From Lujinxingia sediminis (GTDB taxonomy: Bacteria; Myxococcota_A; Bradymonadia; Bradymonadales; Bradymonadaceae): a stretch of 64,000 bases of DNA. Positions 1 through 6,930 of this stretch are shown here, piece after piece (the first letter of the stretch is position 1; every line of letters starts with the position of its first letter). The position numbers were made by a program, and so were the translations under genes. The notes under the pieces are model-generated. The model was not told the DNA's origin, ran no database searches, and saw nothing but the letters and a program-made list of their open reading frames with translations. The stretch is taken from positions 62,001 through 126,000 of the forward strand of contig NZ_SADD01000012.1 in NCBI RefSeq assembly GCF_004005565.1, written 5' to 3'.

Positions 1-1
1 G

Positions 2-163
2 ATATTGGGCGCGCATTTTGTTGGCGAGGTGAGGCCGGGGGATACCGTCGAGTTGCTCGTGCAGGCCACCAGCTTCGATACGATGCTCGGCGAGTGTGTG
101 GCGCAGGCGTTGGTCGATGGCGAGGTGGTGGGGGTGATGGCCGGTGAAGTGACGGTTTTTTGA
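2..163 (+). CDS. C-terminal fragment of a hotdog-fold dehydratase/thioesterase
   Basis: The frame is open from the first bases to TGA at 161-163 and gives about 53 residues. The fragment contains a V-x-P-G-D-T-V-E-L strand, then a stretch ending in A-L-V-D-G-E-V-V. This pattern is typical of the last strands of FabZ/MaoC-type hotdog enzymes, where PGD precedes a central strand and a '(A/V)DGEVVA' hairpin closes the sheet. The 5' part, including any active-site His or Glu, lies outside the window. It could therefore be a 3-hydroxyacyl-ACP dehydratase or a thioesterase-like paralogue. A MaoC-like gene also occurs at 57790. Confidence 0.5.
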   Translation: MLGAHFVGEVRPGDTVELLVQATSFDTMLGECVAQALVDGEVVGVMAGEVTVF

Positions 164-292
164 TCCGTCAGGCCATGCGGCATGGTGTCTTTTGTAGAAA
201 GACAGCCAACTCGGAGGTTGTTGGGGCGTATGGCGTGATGATGATGGAGGTGTTAGCGCTCGCGCAGTGATCTGGATTTGAGGAGGACGCCG

Positions 293-502
293 ATGCCCCT
301 TGCGCCGCATAACCCGTCGAAGGTGTTGGGAAGCCATTGGAGGCGGGTGGAGCCCGAAGATCGCGGCAAGCACTGGGAAGTGGTGCGTTTTGACCGACGC
401 ACTGGCGAGGTGGTGCTGCGTGGCGTGCTTACCGGCGAGGAGGTGAAGATGCCGTGGCGCGAGCTTCGGGACCGGGAGCGCTGGACGCCGGGGTGGGTAT
501 GA
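293..502 (+). CDS. TIGR02450-like Trp-rich small protein
   Basis: This is a 69-residue protein beginning at ATG 293. A perfect AGGAGG at 281-286 lies 6 nt upstream and decides the start. A TTG at 278 in the same frame is upstream of that site and is not used here. The protein has the pattern N-P-x-K-x-L-x-S-x-W, then K-H-W-E-V, then W-R-E-L-x-D and a final W-x-P-G-W. I recognise this as the small Trp-rich family TIGR02450, whose function is unknown. It converges with the helicase gene, leaving only 3 bases between stops. Confidence 0.75.
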   Translation: MPLAPHNPSKVLGSHWRRVEPEDRGKHWEVVRFDRRTGEVVLRGVLTGEEVKMPWRELRDRERWTPGWV

Positions 503-505
503 GTC

Positions 506-1918
506 TCAGCGCTGCATAAAGGCGCGAAAGCGCCGCCCTTTGATCTGGCCGTCCTGAATCTGTTGAAGCGCGTCGCGAGCGATGTCGCGGCGCAGGGCGA
601 CAAAGGTGATGTGGTTCTGGATGTGGATGTCGCCGATGGCGTCGGCGTCAAAACCAAAGTCGCGGGTGAGCGCGCCGACGATGTCGCCCGGGCGCAGTTT
701 GTCTTTGCGACCGCCTTTGATGGCGACGGTCATGTTTACAGCCGCAGGCGGAGGCGGGGCAGACGGGGAAGGAGCGCTCGCTGCGATCTGGCGAGCATCG
801 GCCAGATGATCTTTAAAGTGGGGGAGCTTTCGGCTGTCTTCGGGGCCGACCAGCGTGATGGCCAGGCCCTCTTCGCCGGCGCGGCCGGTGCGGCCGACGC
901 GATGCACAAAGGCCTCGGCTTCGCGGGGCAGCTCGAAGTTGATGACGGCATCGAGCGCGTCGATGTCCAGCCCTCGGGCGGCCACGTTTGTGGCGACAAG
1001 GTGGCGCAGGCTGCCGTTGCTCAAGCGCAGGAGCGTCGTCTCGCGATCGCGCTGCTCCATGCCCCCGTGCAGGGTCTCAGCGCTGTAGCCCGCGTTCTGA
1101 AGCCGTGCGACGACGGCCTTACAGGTGTCGCGCTGGTTGCAGAAGATCACCGATGAGGCCGGGGCGAAGTTCTGCAGGACGGCCTCCAGCGCGTCGAGGC
1201 GGTCGATGTCGCCGAGCTCGACGATGGTCTGATCAATGTCGGGGGCGTCGGCCTGCCCGACCACCGAGATCTGCCGGGCCTGATGCTGAAAACGTTCGCT
1301 GAGCGTGCGAATCGCCTGCGGAAAGGTTGCCGAGAAGAGCAGGGTCTGGCGCTTTGCCGGGCAGGCTTCGGCGACGGTGGCGACATCATCAAGAAAACCC
1401 ATATCGAGGAGGCGGTCGGCCTCATCGAAGACCAGGGTTTTGATGCGTGACAGATCGATGGTCTGGCGGTCCAGGTGGTCGAGAAGTCGGCCCGGAGTGG
1501 CCACGACCACGTCGACGCCGTGCTCCAGCGCGACGCGCTGTCGGGAGAAGGGTGAGCCACCGGTCACCGTGAGGATCTGGGTGTTGGGGAGCGCGCGAGC
1601 CAGACGGCGTAGCTCGTCTGTGACCTGGCTTGCGAGCTCGCGCGTGGGGCAGAGGACCAGGGCCTGGGGCAGAGGTTGGGCGGGGGTGACGCGGTGAAGC
1701 AGCGCCAGCCCGAAGGCTGCCGTCTTGCCGGTGCCGGTGCTTCCCAGCCCCACCACATCTTGACCGCGCAGCGTGAGCGGAAGGGTGGCCGCCTGGATCG
1801 CGGTCATCTGCCGGTACCCGAGCTGGTCGAGGGTCTCCAGCCAGTGCGCTTTGATGGAGAGGGTGGCGAAGGACGCGGTGTCGGGCGCGTCGAGATCGGT
1901 CGAGCGGGAAGTGCTCAA
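506..1918 (-). CDS. dbpA: ATP-dependent RNA helicase DbpA (DEAD-box)
   Basis: The 470-residue product has the full DEAD-box core in order: a Q-motif region (LGYRQMTAIQ), Walker A GSTGTGKT, PTRELA, TPGRLLDHL, DEAD, SAT, VIFCN, ATNVAARGLDI and HRVGRTGRAG. The last ~75 residues contain KGGRKDKLRPGDIVGALT and form the DbpA RNA-binding domain, which in the E. coli protein binds hairpin 92 of 23S rRNA during large-subunit assembly. The frame opens at a TTG (complement of 1916-1918) with no strong ribosome-binding site, and no ATG or GTG lies before the first conserved block, so the exact start is uncertain. DbpA is the clear best call, rather than RhlE or SrmB, because of the C-terminal domain. Confidence 0.93.
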   Translation of the reverse strand: MSTSRSTDLDAPDTASFATLSIKAHWLETLDQLGYRQMTAIQAATLPLTLRGQDVVGLGSTGTGKTAAFGLALLHRVTPAQPLPQALVLCPTRELASQVTDELRRLARALPNTQILTVTGGSPFSRQRVALEHGVDVVVATPGRLLDHLDRQTIDLSRIKTLVFDEADRLLDMGFLDDVATVAEACPAKRQTLLFSATFPQAIRTLSERFQHQARQISVVGQADAPDIDQTIVELGDIDRLDALEAVLQNFAPASSVIFCNQRDTCKAVVARLQNAGYSAETLHGGMEQRDRETTLLRLSNGSLRHLVATNVAARGLDIDALDAVINFELPREAEAFVHRVGRTGRAGEEGLAITLVGPEDSRKLPHFKDHLADARQIAASAPSPSAPPPPAAVNMTVAIKGGRKDKLRPGDIVGALTRDFGFDADAIGDIHIQNHITFVALRRDIARDALQQIQDGQIKGRRFRAFMQR

Positions 1919-2294
1919 AGGATGGGTCCGGGGGTGGGAAGGAAAGGAAGTCTAACCTGGGCGCACCATGAAGGTTTTAAGGGTGAGGGTCAAACATGGT
2001 GCAAAAAACAACGGGGTCGCAGTGAGCTTGGTTTGTGGGGGACGTCCCGGGGTCGCGCGGCGAATGACCGTGGGTCTGTCGACGTCGTGCTGGCGAGAGA
2101 GACTTCTCTAAAAGTACTACCATCACCACACCTCGTCGTGGCGGTCCCGGGAGATGACGATTCGCCCGGCAGAGTGGGAGGAGGGCGCCGGTGGGTCAGC
2201 TTCGCGAGCAACAGAAGCTCCTGCACATCCCGCACCGCGTGCAGGTCGGCGAGGGGGGGAGGTGACGATGGATTCGCGACAGCTCGCGGGTTTT

Positions 2295-2311
2295 TGAGAG
2301 GGGATCTCTCA
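2295..2311. promoter_or_regulatory. Palindrome upstream of sigma-54 promoter, serpin copy 1 (candidate enhancer site)
   Basis: TGAGAG-GGGAT-CTCTCA is a perfect 6-bp inverted repeat with a 5-bp spacer. It is centred about 130 bp upstream of the -12 element at 2430-2434. Bacterial enhancer-binding proteins usually bind paired palindromes at this kind of distance. The same arms occur upstream of copy 2, where the spacer differs by one base. Confidence 0.5.
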
Positions 2312-2390
2312 GAATCTTGAGGTCTATGGTGCGACTTTTGGATGGTAAATGATCGTAATGGGGTGGAATAGGTGGTTTTATGTGTCACAA

Positions 2391-2414
2391 GGCGCCCTTT
2401 CGGGCGCTCTTTTT
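2391..2414 (+). terminator. Hairpin terminator just upstream of the serpin-1 promoter
   Basis: GCGCCC (2392-2397), loop TTTC, GGGCGC (2402-2407), then TCTTTTT. It has the form of an intrinsic terminator. It lies between the candidate enhancer palindrome and the sigma-54 promoter, so it would block read-through into the serpin gene. Confidence 0.7.
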
Positions 2415-2418
2415 ACGC

Positions 2419-2434
2419 TGGCACGGGGGTTGCT
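2419..2434 (+). promoter_or_regulatory. Sigma-54 (-24/-12) promoter of serpin copy 1
   Basis: TGGCACG-GGGG-TTGCT matches the RpoN consensus TGGCACG-N4-TTGCW at every defined position. Initiation about 12 bp downstream of the GC at 2432-2433 would give a leader of roughly 50 nt before ATG 2494. Such promoters strictly need an AAA+ activator, and a candidate binding palindrome lies at 2295-2311. Confidence 0.88.
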
Positions 2435-2493
2435 AGGTGAGAGAACGTACACCTGAATGCGCGCCTGATGCGCCCCAACGATGAGGACCTCGT

Positions 2494-3849
2494 ATGATTC
2501 GATCTCTCTCTCGCAACCTGTTGACCGCCGCGCTGGCTATAAGTCTTGCGGCCTGCTCCCAACTCGACGAGAAACCCAACACCAGCCCCGAGCCGGAGGG
2601 GCCGGGTGATGTGGTGCGCAGCGAGCTCAGCCGCATCATGGCTCCGGAGGTCGACGTATCGGTTCAGGAGCAGCTCGCTGCCGACAACCGTGACTTCGCG
2701 TTCAACCTCTTCGCGCAGCTGCGCGAGGAGGCGGAGGCCGGTGAGAACATTTTTGTTTCGCCGCACTCCATTTCGCTGGCGCTGGCAATGACCTACGGGG
2801 GCGCCGAGGCGAACACGAAGGCGGAGATGGCCGAGGCGCTGCGCTTTACGCTGCCCGATGAAGATCTGCACCCGGCGTTCAACCTGCTCGACCAGGAGCT
2901 GGCCAGCCGCTCGGAGTACGAACCTTCGGAGGAGAGCGGCGGAGAGCCCCTGGTGCTCAACGTGATCAATCAAACCTGGGGCCAGCAAGGCTTTAGTTTT
3001 GAGTCGGACTTCCTCGATCTGCTTGCGCTTCATTACGGCGCGGAGATGCGGATTGTGGACTTCACGAGCGCCACGGAAGCCATTCGTCTGGAGATCAATC
3101 AGTGGGTTGAAGATCAAACCAACGAACGCATCAAAGACCTTTTGCCCGAGGGCGTTCTCAGCTCCGACACGCGCCTGGTACTGGTCAACGCGATCTACTT
3201 TTACGGCAGTTGGTTAAACGCGTTTGACGAAGATCTGACCGAAGACGCCGCCTTTACGCTGCTCGACGAAAGTCAGGTCAACGTGCCCATGATGAAGCAG
3301 GCGGCGGAGTTCGGGTTCTATGACGATGAAACCACGGTGGCGGTGTCGCTTCCCTATGTGGGCGATGAGGCGTCGATGATTGTGTGGATGCCCGCTGATG
3401 CCGGCGCCGACTTCGAGGCGTGGGAGCAGGCGATGGCCCGCGAAGACTTCGATGCGATGGCTGCAGCTGTGCGAGGCACACGGGATGGCGAAGTCTTCCT
3501 GCCGCGCTTTGAGAGTGAGGGCGACTACACCCTGGTCGATACCTTGAAGGAGCTGGGAATGGAGGATGCCTTCGACTTCTGCGCGGCGGATTTTGGTGGC
3601 ATCACCGGCTCGGATCCCTGCGTCACCGGGCAGTCGCTCTACATCTCGGAGATCCTGCATAAGAGCTTTGTGAGCGTCGATGAGAAGGGCACCGAGGCGG
3701 CTGCGGCCACCGCGGTGATCATGGACACGGAGGCCGGAATTCCGGAGAACCCGCCCAGCGTGCGCTTTGATCGCCCCTTCTACTACGCGGTCTACGACCA
3801 CGGTACCTCGACGATTCTCTTTATGGGGCGGATGCTCGATCCGAGCTGA
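2494..3849 (+). CDS. Serpin-family lipoprotein, copy 1
   Basis: The 451-residue product has a lipoprotein signal peptide ending in LAAC (Cys 21), followed by Ser, which suggests the outer membrane. A serpin fold follows: NIFVSPHSISLALAMTYGGA, the hinge V-D-E-K-G-T-E-A-A-A-A-T near residues 395-406, and the C-terminal signature (RPFYYAVYDH... ILFMGRMLDP). A hinge of small residues predicts a true inhibitor that traps proteases by loop insertion. Counting 15 residues from the hinge Gly puts P1 near Glu 413 (give or take 2). A Cys pair around residues 363-378 may form a disulfide. It is about 93% identical to the next gene by hand alignment. A GAGGA motif at 2481-2485 precedes ATG 2494. Expression should depend on sigma-54. 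Confidence 0.93.
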   Translation: MIRSLSRNLLTAALAISLAACSQLDEKPNTSPEPEGPGDVVRSELSRIMAPEVDVSVQEQLAADNRDFAFNLFAQLREEAEAGENIFVSPHSISLALAMTYGGAEANTKAEMAEALRFTLPDEDLHPAFNLLDQELASRSEYEPSEESGGEPLVLNVINQTWGQQGFSFESDFLDLLALHYGAEMRIVDFTSATEAIRLEINQWVEDQTNERIKDLLPEGVLSSDTRLVLVNAIYFYGSWLNAFDEDLTEDAAFTLLDESQVNVPMMKQAAEFGFYDDETTVAVSLPYVGDEASMIVWMPADAGADFEAWEQAMAREDFDAMAAAVRGTRDGEVFLPRFESEGDYTLVDTLKELGMEDAFDFCAADFGGITGSDPCVTGQSLYISEILHKSFVSVDEKGTEAAAATAVIMDTEAGIPENPPSVRFDRPFYYAVYDHGTSTILFMGRMLDPS

Positions 3850-3904
3850 TGTGTTGAGAGCGCTGCCTTCACCCCGTCTTCAGCAAGGGTTAAAGGTATG
3901 AATC

Positions 3905-3950
3905 GCCCGCTGTGGCCCGACGATTGAGCGGGGCGCAGCGGGCTTTTTTT
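3905..3950 (+). terminator. Intrinsic terminator after serpin copy 1
   Basis: A GC-rich stem begins GCCCGCTG at 3905 and closes with CAGCGGGC ending at 3943. It is followed directly by seven T (3944-3950). Confidence 0.85.
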
Positions 3951-4241
3951 ATGGAGGGGGAGAGGCACCGCCGCTGGAGTGTGGAATGAGCGCAGCCAGA
4001 GGGGGAGGGGGGCCGCGGTCGATGATGTGTGGTTGCGCCGCACCAGCAAGCGTAGCGACGACAGCGTGGCCTGGATGTTGACTGTGGAGGGAGAGGTCGG
4101 CTCAGCGGAGCGGGAAGAGCGCGCCGGCGAGGCGGTGGGGCAGGTTCGCGAGCAACAGAAGCTCCTGCACATCCCGCACCGCGTGCAGGTTGGCGAGGAG
4201 GGGGGGAGGTGACGTAGGACTCGCGACAGAGCGCGGGTTTT

Positions 4242-4258
4242 TGAGAGGGGAGCTCTCA
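4242..4258. promoter_or_regulatory. Palindrome upstream of sigma-54 promoter, serpin copy 2
   Basis: TGAGAG-GGGAG-CTCTCA has the same 6-bp arms as the element at 2295-2311. Only the spacer differs, by one base. The offset between the two sites equals the 1947-bp offset between the gene starts. Retained arms with a changed spacer fit a protein-binding site. Confidence 0.5.
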
Positions 4259-4338
4259 GAATCTTGAGGTCTATGGTGCGACTTTTGGATGGTAAATAAT
4301 CGTAATGGGGTGAAATAGAGGGTTTTATGTGTCGCAAG

Positions 4339-4361
4339 GCACCCTTTCGGGCGCTCTTTTT
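4339..4361 (+). terminator. Hairpin upstream of the serpin-2 promoter
   Basis: GCACCC-TTTC-GGGCGC followed by TCTTTTT. This is the counterpart of 2391-2414, but one stem position is now an A-C mismatch, so it should be weaker. Confidence 0.5.
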
Positions 4362-4365
4362 ACGC

Positions 4366-4381
4366 TGGCACGGGGGTTGCT
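4366..4381 (+). promoter_or_regulatory. Sigma-54 (-24/-12) promoter of serpin copy 2
   Basis: TGGCACG-GGGG-TTGCT is identical to the element before copy 1. The bases just downstream differ (TAAGTGAGAAA against TAGGTGAGAGA), while the core is unchanged. ATG 4441 lies 60 bp further on. Confidence 0.88.
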
Positions 4382-4440
4382 AAGTGAGAAAACGTACACC
4401 TGAATACGCGCCTGATGCGCCCCAACGATGAGGACCTCGT

Positions 4441-5799
4441 ATGATTCGATCTCTCTCTCGCAACCTGTTGACCGCCGCGCTGGCCATAAGTCTTGCGGCC
4501 TGCTCCCAACTCGACGAGCAACCCAACACCAGCCCCGAGCCGGAGGGGCCGGGTGATGTGGTGCGCAGCGAGCTCAGCCGCATCATAGCTCCGGAGGTCG
4601 ACGTATCGGTTCAGGAGCAGCTCGCTGCCGACAACCGTGACTTCGCGTTCAACCTCTTCGCGCAGCTGCGTGAGGAGGCGGAGGTCGGTGAGAACATTTT
4701 TGTCTCGCCGCACTCCATTTCGCTGGCGTTGGCAATGACCTACGGCGGGGCCGAGGCGAACACGAAGGCGGAGATGGCTGAGGCGCTGCACTTTACGCTG
4801 CCCGATGAAGATCTGCACCCGGCGTTCAACCTGCTCGATCAGGAGCTGGCCAGCCGCTCGGAGTACGAGCCTTCGGAGGAGAGCGGCGGAGAGCCCCTGG
4901 TGCTCAACGTGGTCAATCAGACCTGGGGGCAGCAGGGCTTTAGTTTTGAGTCGGACTTCCTCGATCTGCTTGCGCTTCATTACGGCGCGGAGATGCGGCT
5001 TGTGGACTTCGCGGGCGCCACGGAAGCCATTCGTCTGGAGATCAATCAGTGGGTTGAAGATCAGACCAACGAACGCATCAAAGACCTTCTGCCCGAGGGC
5101 GTTCTCAGCGCAGAGACTCGCCTGGTGCTGGTCAACGCGATTTATTTCTATGGCAGTTGGTTGAACGCGTTTAACGAAGCGCTGACCGAAGACGCCGCCT
5201 TTACGTTGCTCGACGAAAGTCAGGTCAACGTGCCCATGATGAAGCAGGCGGCGGAGTTCGGGTTTTACGAGGACGAGAGCACGGTGGCGGCCTCGCTTCC
5301 CTATGTGGGCGATGAGGCGTCGATGATTGTGTGGATGCCCGCCGACGCCGAGGCCGATTTCGAGGCGTGGGAGCAGGCGATGGTCCGCGAAGACTTCGAT
5401 GCGATGGCAGCAGCTGTACGAGGCACACGGGATGGCGAGGTCTTCCTGCCGCGCTTTGAGAGTGAGGGCGACTACTCTCTGGTCGGTCCCTTGAAGGAGC
5501 TGGGAATGGAGGATGCCTTCGAATTCTGCGCGGCGGATTTTGGTGGCATCAACGGCTCGGAGCCCTGCATCCCGGGGAGCTCGCTCTCCATCTCGGAGAT
5601 TCTGCACAAGAGCTTTGTGAGCGTCGACGAGGAAGGCACCGAGGCGGCTGCGGCCACGGCGGTGATCATGGCGGGCCCGGATTCCTCAATTCCGGAGAAC
5701 CCGCCCAGCGTGCGCTTTGATCGTCCCTTCTACTACGCGGTCTACGACCACGGCACCTCGACGATCCTCTTTATGGGGCGGATGCTCGATCCGAGCTAA
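4441..5799 (+). CDS. Serpin-family lipoprotein, copy 2
   Basis: The 452-residue product has the same LAAC lipobox, serpin core, hinge and C-terminal signature as copy 1. About 33 substitutions are visible over the alignment. They are sparse in the N-terminal half and denser towards the C-terminus. The largest difference is in the reactive-centre loop: after AVIM, copy 1 reads D-T-E-A-G and copy 2 reads A-G-P-D-S-S (residues 411-416), one residue longer, before the shared IPENPPS. Position P1 should therefore be Pro 413 or a neighbour instead of Glu. The Cys-bounded segment (GSDPCVTG against GSEPCIPG) is also changed. This suggests duplication followed by a change of target protease. Confidence 0.93.
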   Translation: MIRSLSRNLLTAALAISLAACSQLDEQPNTSPEPEGPGDVVRSELSRIIAPEVDVSVQEQLAADNRDFAFNLFAQLREEAEVGENIFVSPHSISLALAMTYGGAEANTKAEMAEALHFTLPDEDLHPAFNLLDQELASRSEYEPSEESGGEPLVLNVVNQTWGQQGFSFESDFLDLLALHYGAEMRLVDFAGATEAIRLEINQWVEDQTNERIKDLLPEGVLSAETRLVLVNAIYFYGSWLNAFNEALTEDAAFTLLDESQVNVPMMKQAAEFGFYEDESTVAASLPYVGDEASMIVWMPADAEADFEAWEQAMVREDFDAMAAAVRGTRDGEVFLPRFESEGDYSLVGPLKELGMEDAFEFCAADFGGINGSEPCIPGSSLSISEILHKSFVSVDEEGTEAAAATAVIMAGPDSSIPENPPSVRFDRPFYYAVYDHGTSTILFMGRMLDPS

Positions 5800-5848
5800 A
5801 ACATGTCAAGCGCGTTCTTCAACCCGCCTTCACAGCGGGTTGTGAATA

Positions 5849-5892
5849 GCCCGCTGTGCCCCGACGTCTGAGCAGGGGCGCAGCGGGCTTTT
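5849..5892 (+). terminator. Intrinsic terminator after serpin copy 2
   Basis: GCCCGCTGTGCCCC (5849-5862) pairs with GGGGCGCAGCGGGC (5875-5888) over 14 bp with one G-T wobble, followed by TTTT. A smaller perfect hairpin, AACCCGC-CTTCACA-GCGGGTT, lies just before it at 5821-5841. Confidence 0.8.
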
Positions 5893-5976
5893 GTACGAAG
5901 GGAGAGAGGGGCTGGCGCTGGTGCGTGGATGGATCGCGGTCGTGGCAACGTGATAGGCGTTTGCGGGAGGTGATGT

Positions 5977-6918
5977 GTGGGAGAGTCAACACCAGGGATG
6001 ACCGGAGGGATGTGGGGAGCGCTGATACTGGTGATGCTTCTGCCACACGTTGTTCAGGCGCAACCCGCCACGCGCTGTGAGGTGGTCGGTGAGGCGTCGG
6101 GGTGGATTGACCTGAGCTGTGCCAATGCTCAAGTTATGGTGCAGAGCGGCCCGGCGCTGAGCGGATCGGTTGCGCGGCAGTTTGCCTATGCGTCGGATCG
6201 CATCCGCGCTGAGCTCGGCGGCGGAGTGAGCGGAGAGCATGTGCGCGCGCAGATCGGCGGGCGAGCTCAAGATGCGATCGCCTTTGTAGTACGCGCCGAC
6301 ACGACGAGCCTGCTGGGTTACCCGATGATCGATCCGGAGGGCGAGGTGCGTCACCGCGGCCTCTCCACGCTTCTTGAAACGCCTACCCACGGAAGCGTGA
6401 GGGCCAGCTGTGTGATGCCATCTTCGGTATTTGAGGCATCACAATGTGAGGCGATCCTGAATCGGCTGAGCGTCGAGGGGCTCGACGCGGCGGCAACCGG
6501 TGCGAACGACGGACTGAGAGTGGGGGGCCAGCCCGTGGCCTTGAGCCCGGACTGCGATGTGGCATCCCATTCACGGGTGGTCTGCGATGGGGGGGAACTC
6601 ACCTGGAGTCAGGGAGACACGTCCACAACGGCCAGCGCACAGCGTGAGGCGATTGAGGCGATGACGCGCCATAACGGGAAGGGAGGCATCCATAACCCGC
6701 ACACCGAGCATGCCTGCACGCTTTTGGGGCAGCCGACGACCTGCCACGCGGTGGGGTGGAACGGGGTGACGCAGAGCACGTCGTACTGGCTCTACTCGGC
6801 GCATGTGGAGCGCGGGGAGCGCTCGGTGCATCTCACGTGCTGGTTCGACGCTCGTGAAGTGATGCCCACACCGTGTCGTGACTTCTTCGGCGGTGTGCAC
6901 CGCCAGGCCGGGCGCTGA
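5977..6918 (+). CDS. Secreted protein of unknown function, Cys-containing
   Basis: The 313-residue product starts at GTG 5977, with GGGAGG at 5965-5970 and 6 nt spacing. An ATG at 5998 in the same frame is an alternative. A hydrophobic segment (WGALILVMLLPHVVQA) ends in A-Q-A-like residues consistent with signal peptidase I cleavage. The mature part has about ten Cys, several in short C-x(n)-C pairs, which fits disulfides in an exported protein. I recognise no enzyme motif. It follows the serpin-2 terminator and converges on the kinase gene below. Confidence 0.7.
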   Translation: MGESTPGMTGGMWGALILVMLLPHVVQAQPATRCEVVGEASGWIDLSCANAQVMVQSGPALSGSVARQFAYASDRIRAELGGGVSGEHVRAQIGGRAQDAIAFVVRADTTSLLGYPMIDPEGEVRHRGLSTLLETPTHGSVRASCVMPSSVFEASQCEAILNRLSVEGLDAAATGANDGLRVGGQPVALSPDCDVASHSRVVCDGGELTWSQGDTSTTASAQREAIEAMTRHNGKGGIHNPHTEHACTLLGQPTTCHAVGWNGVTQSTSYWLYSAHVERGERSVHLTCWFDAREVMPTPCRDFFGGVHRQAGR

Positions 6919-6930
6919 GGGGGGGCCGAA

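Noticed and set aside
1990-2388. Minus-strand 132-codon frame between dbpA and serpin 1
   Set aside because: It overlaps the sigma-54 regulatory region and is not kept as a frame in the duplicated unit, apart from one short block reported separately.
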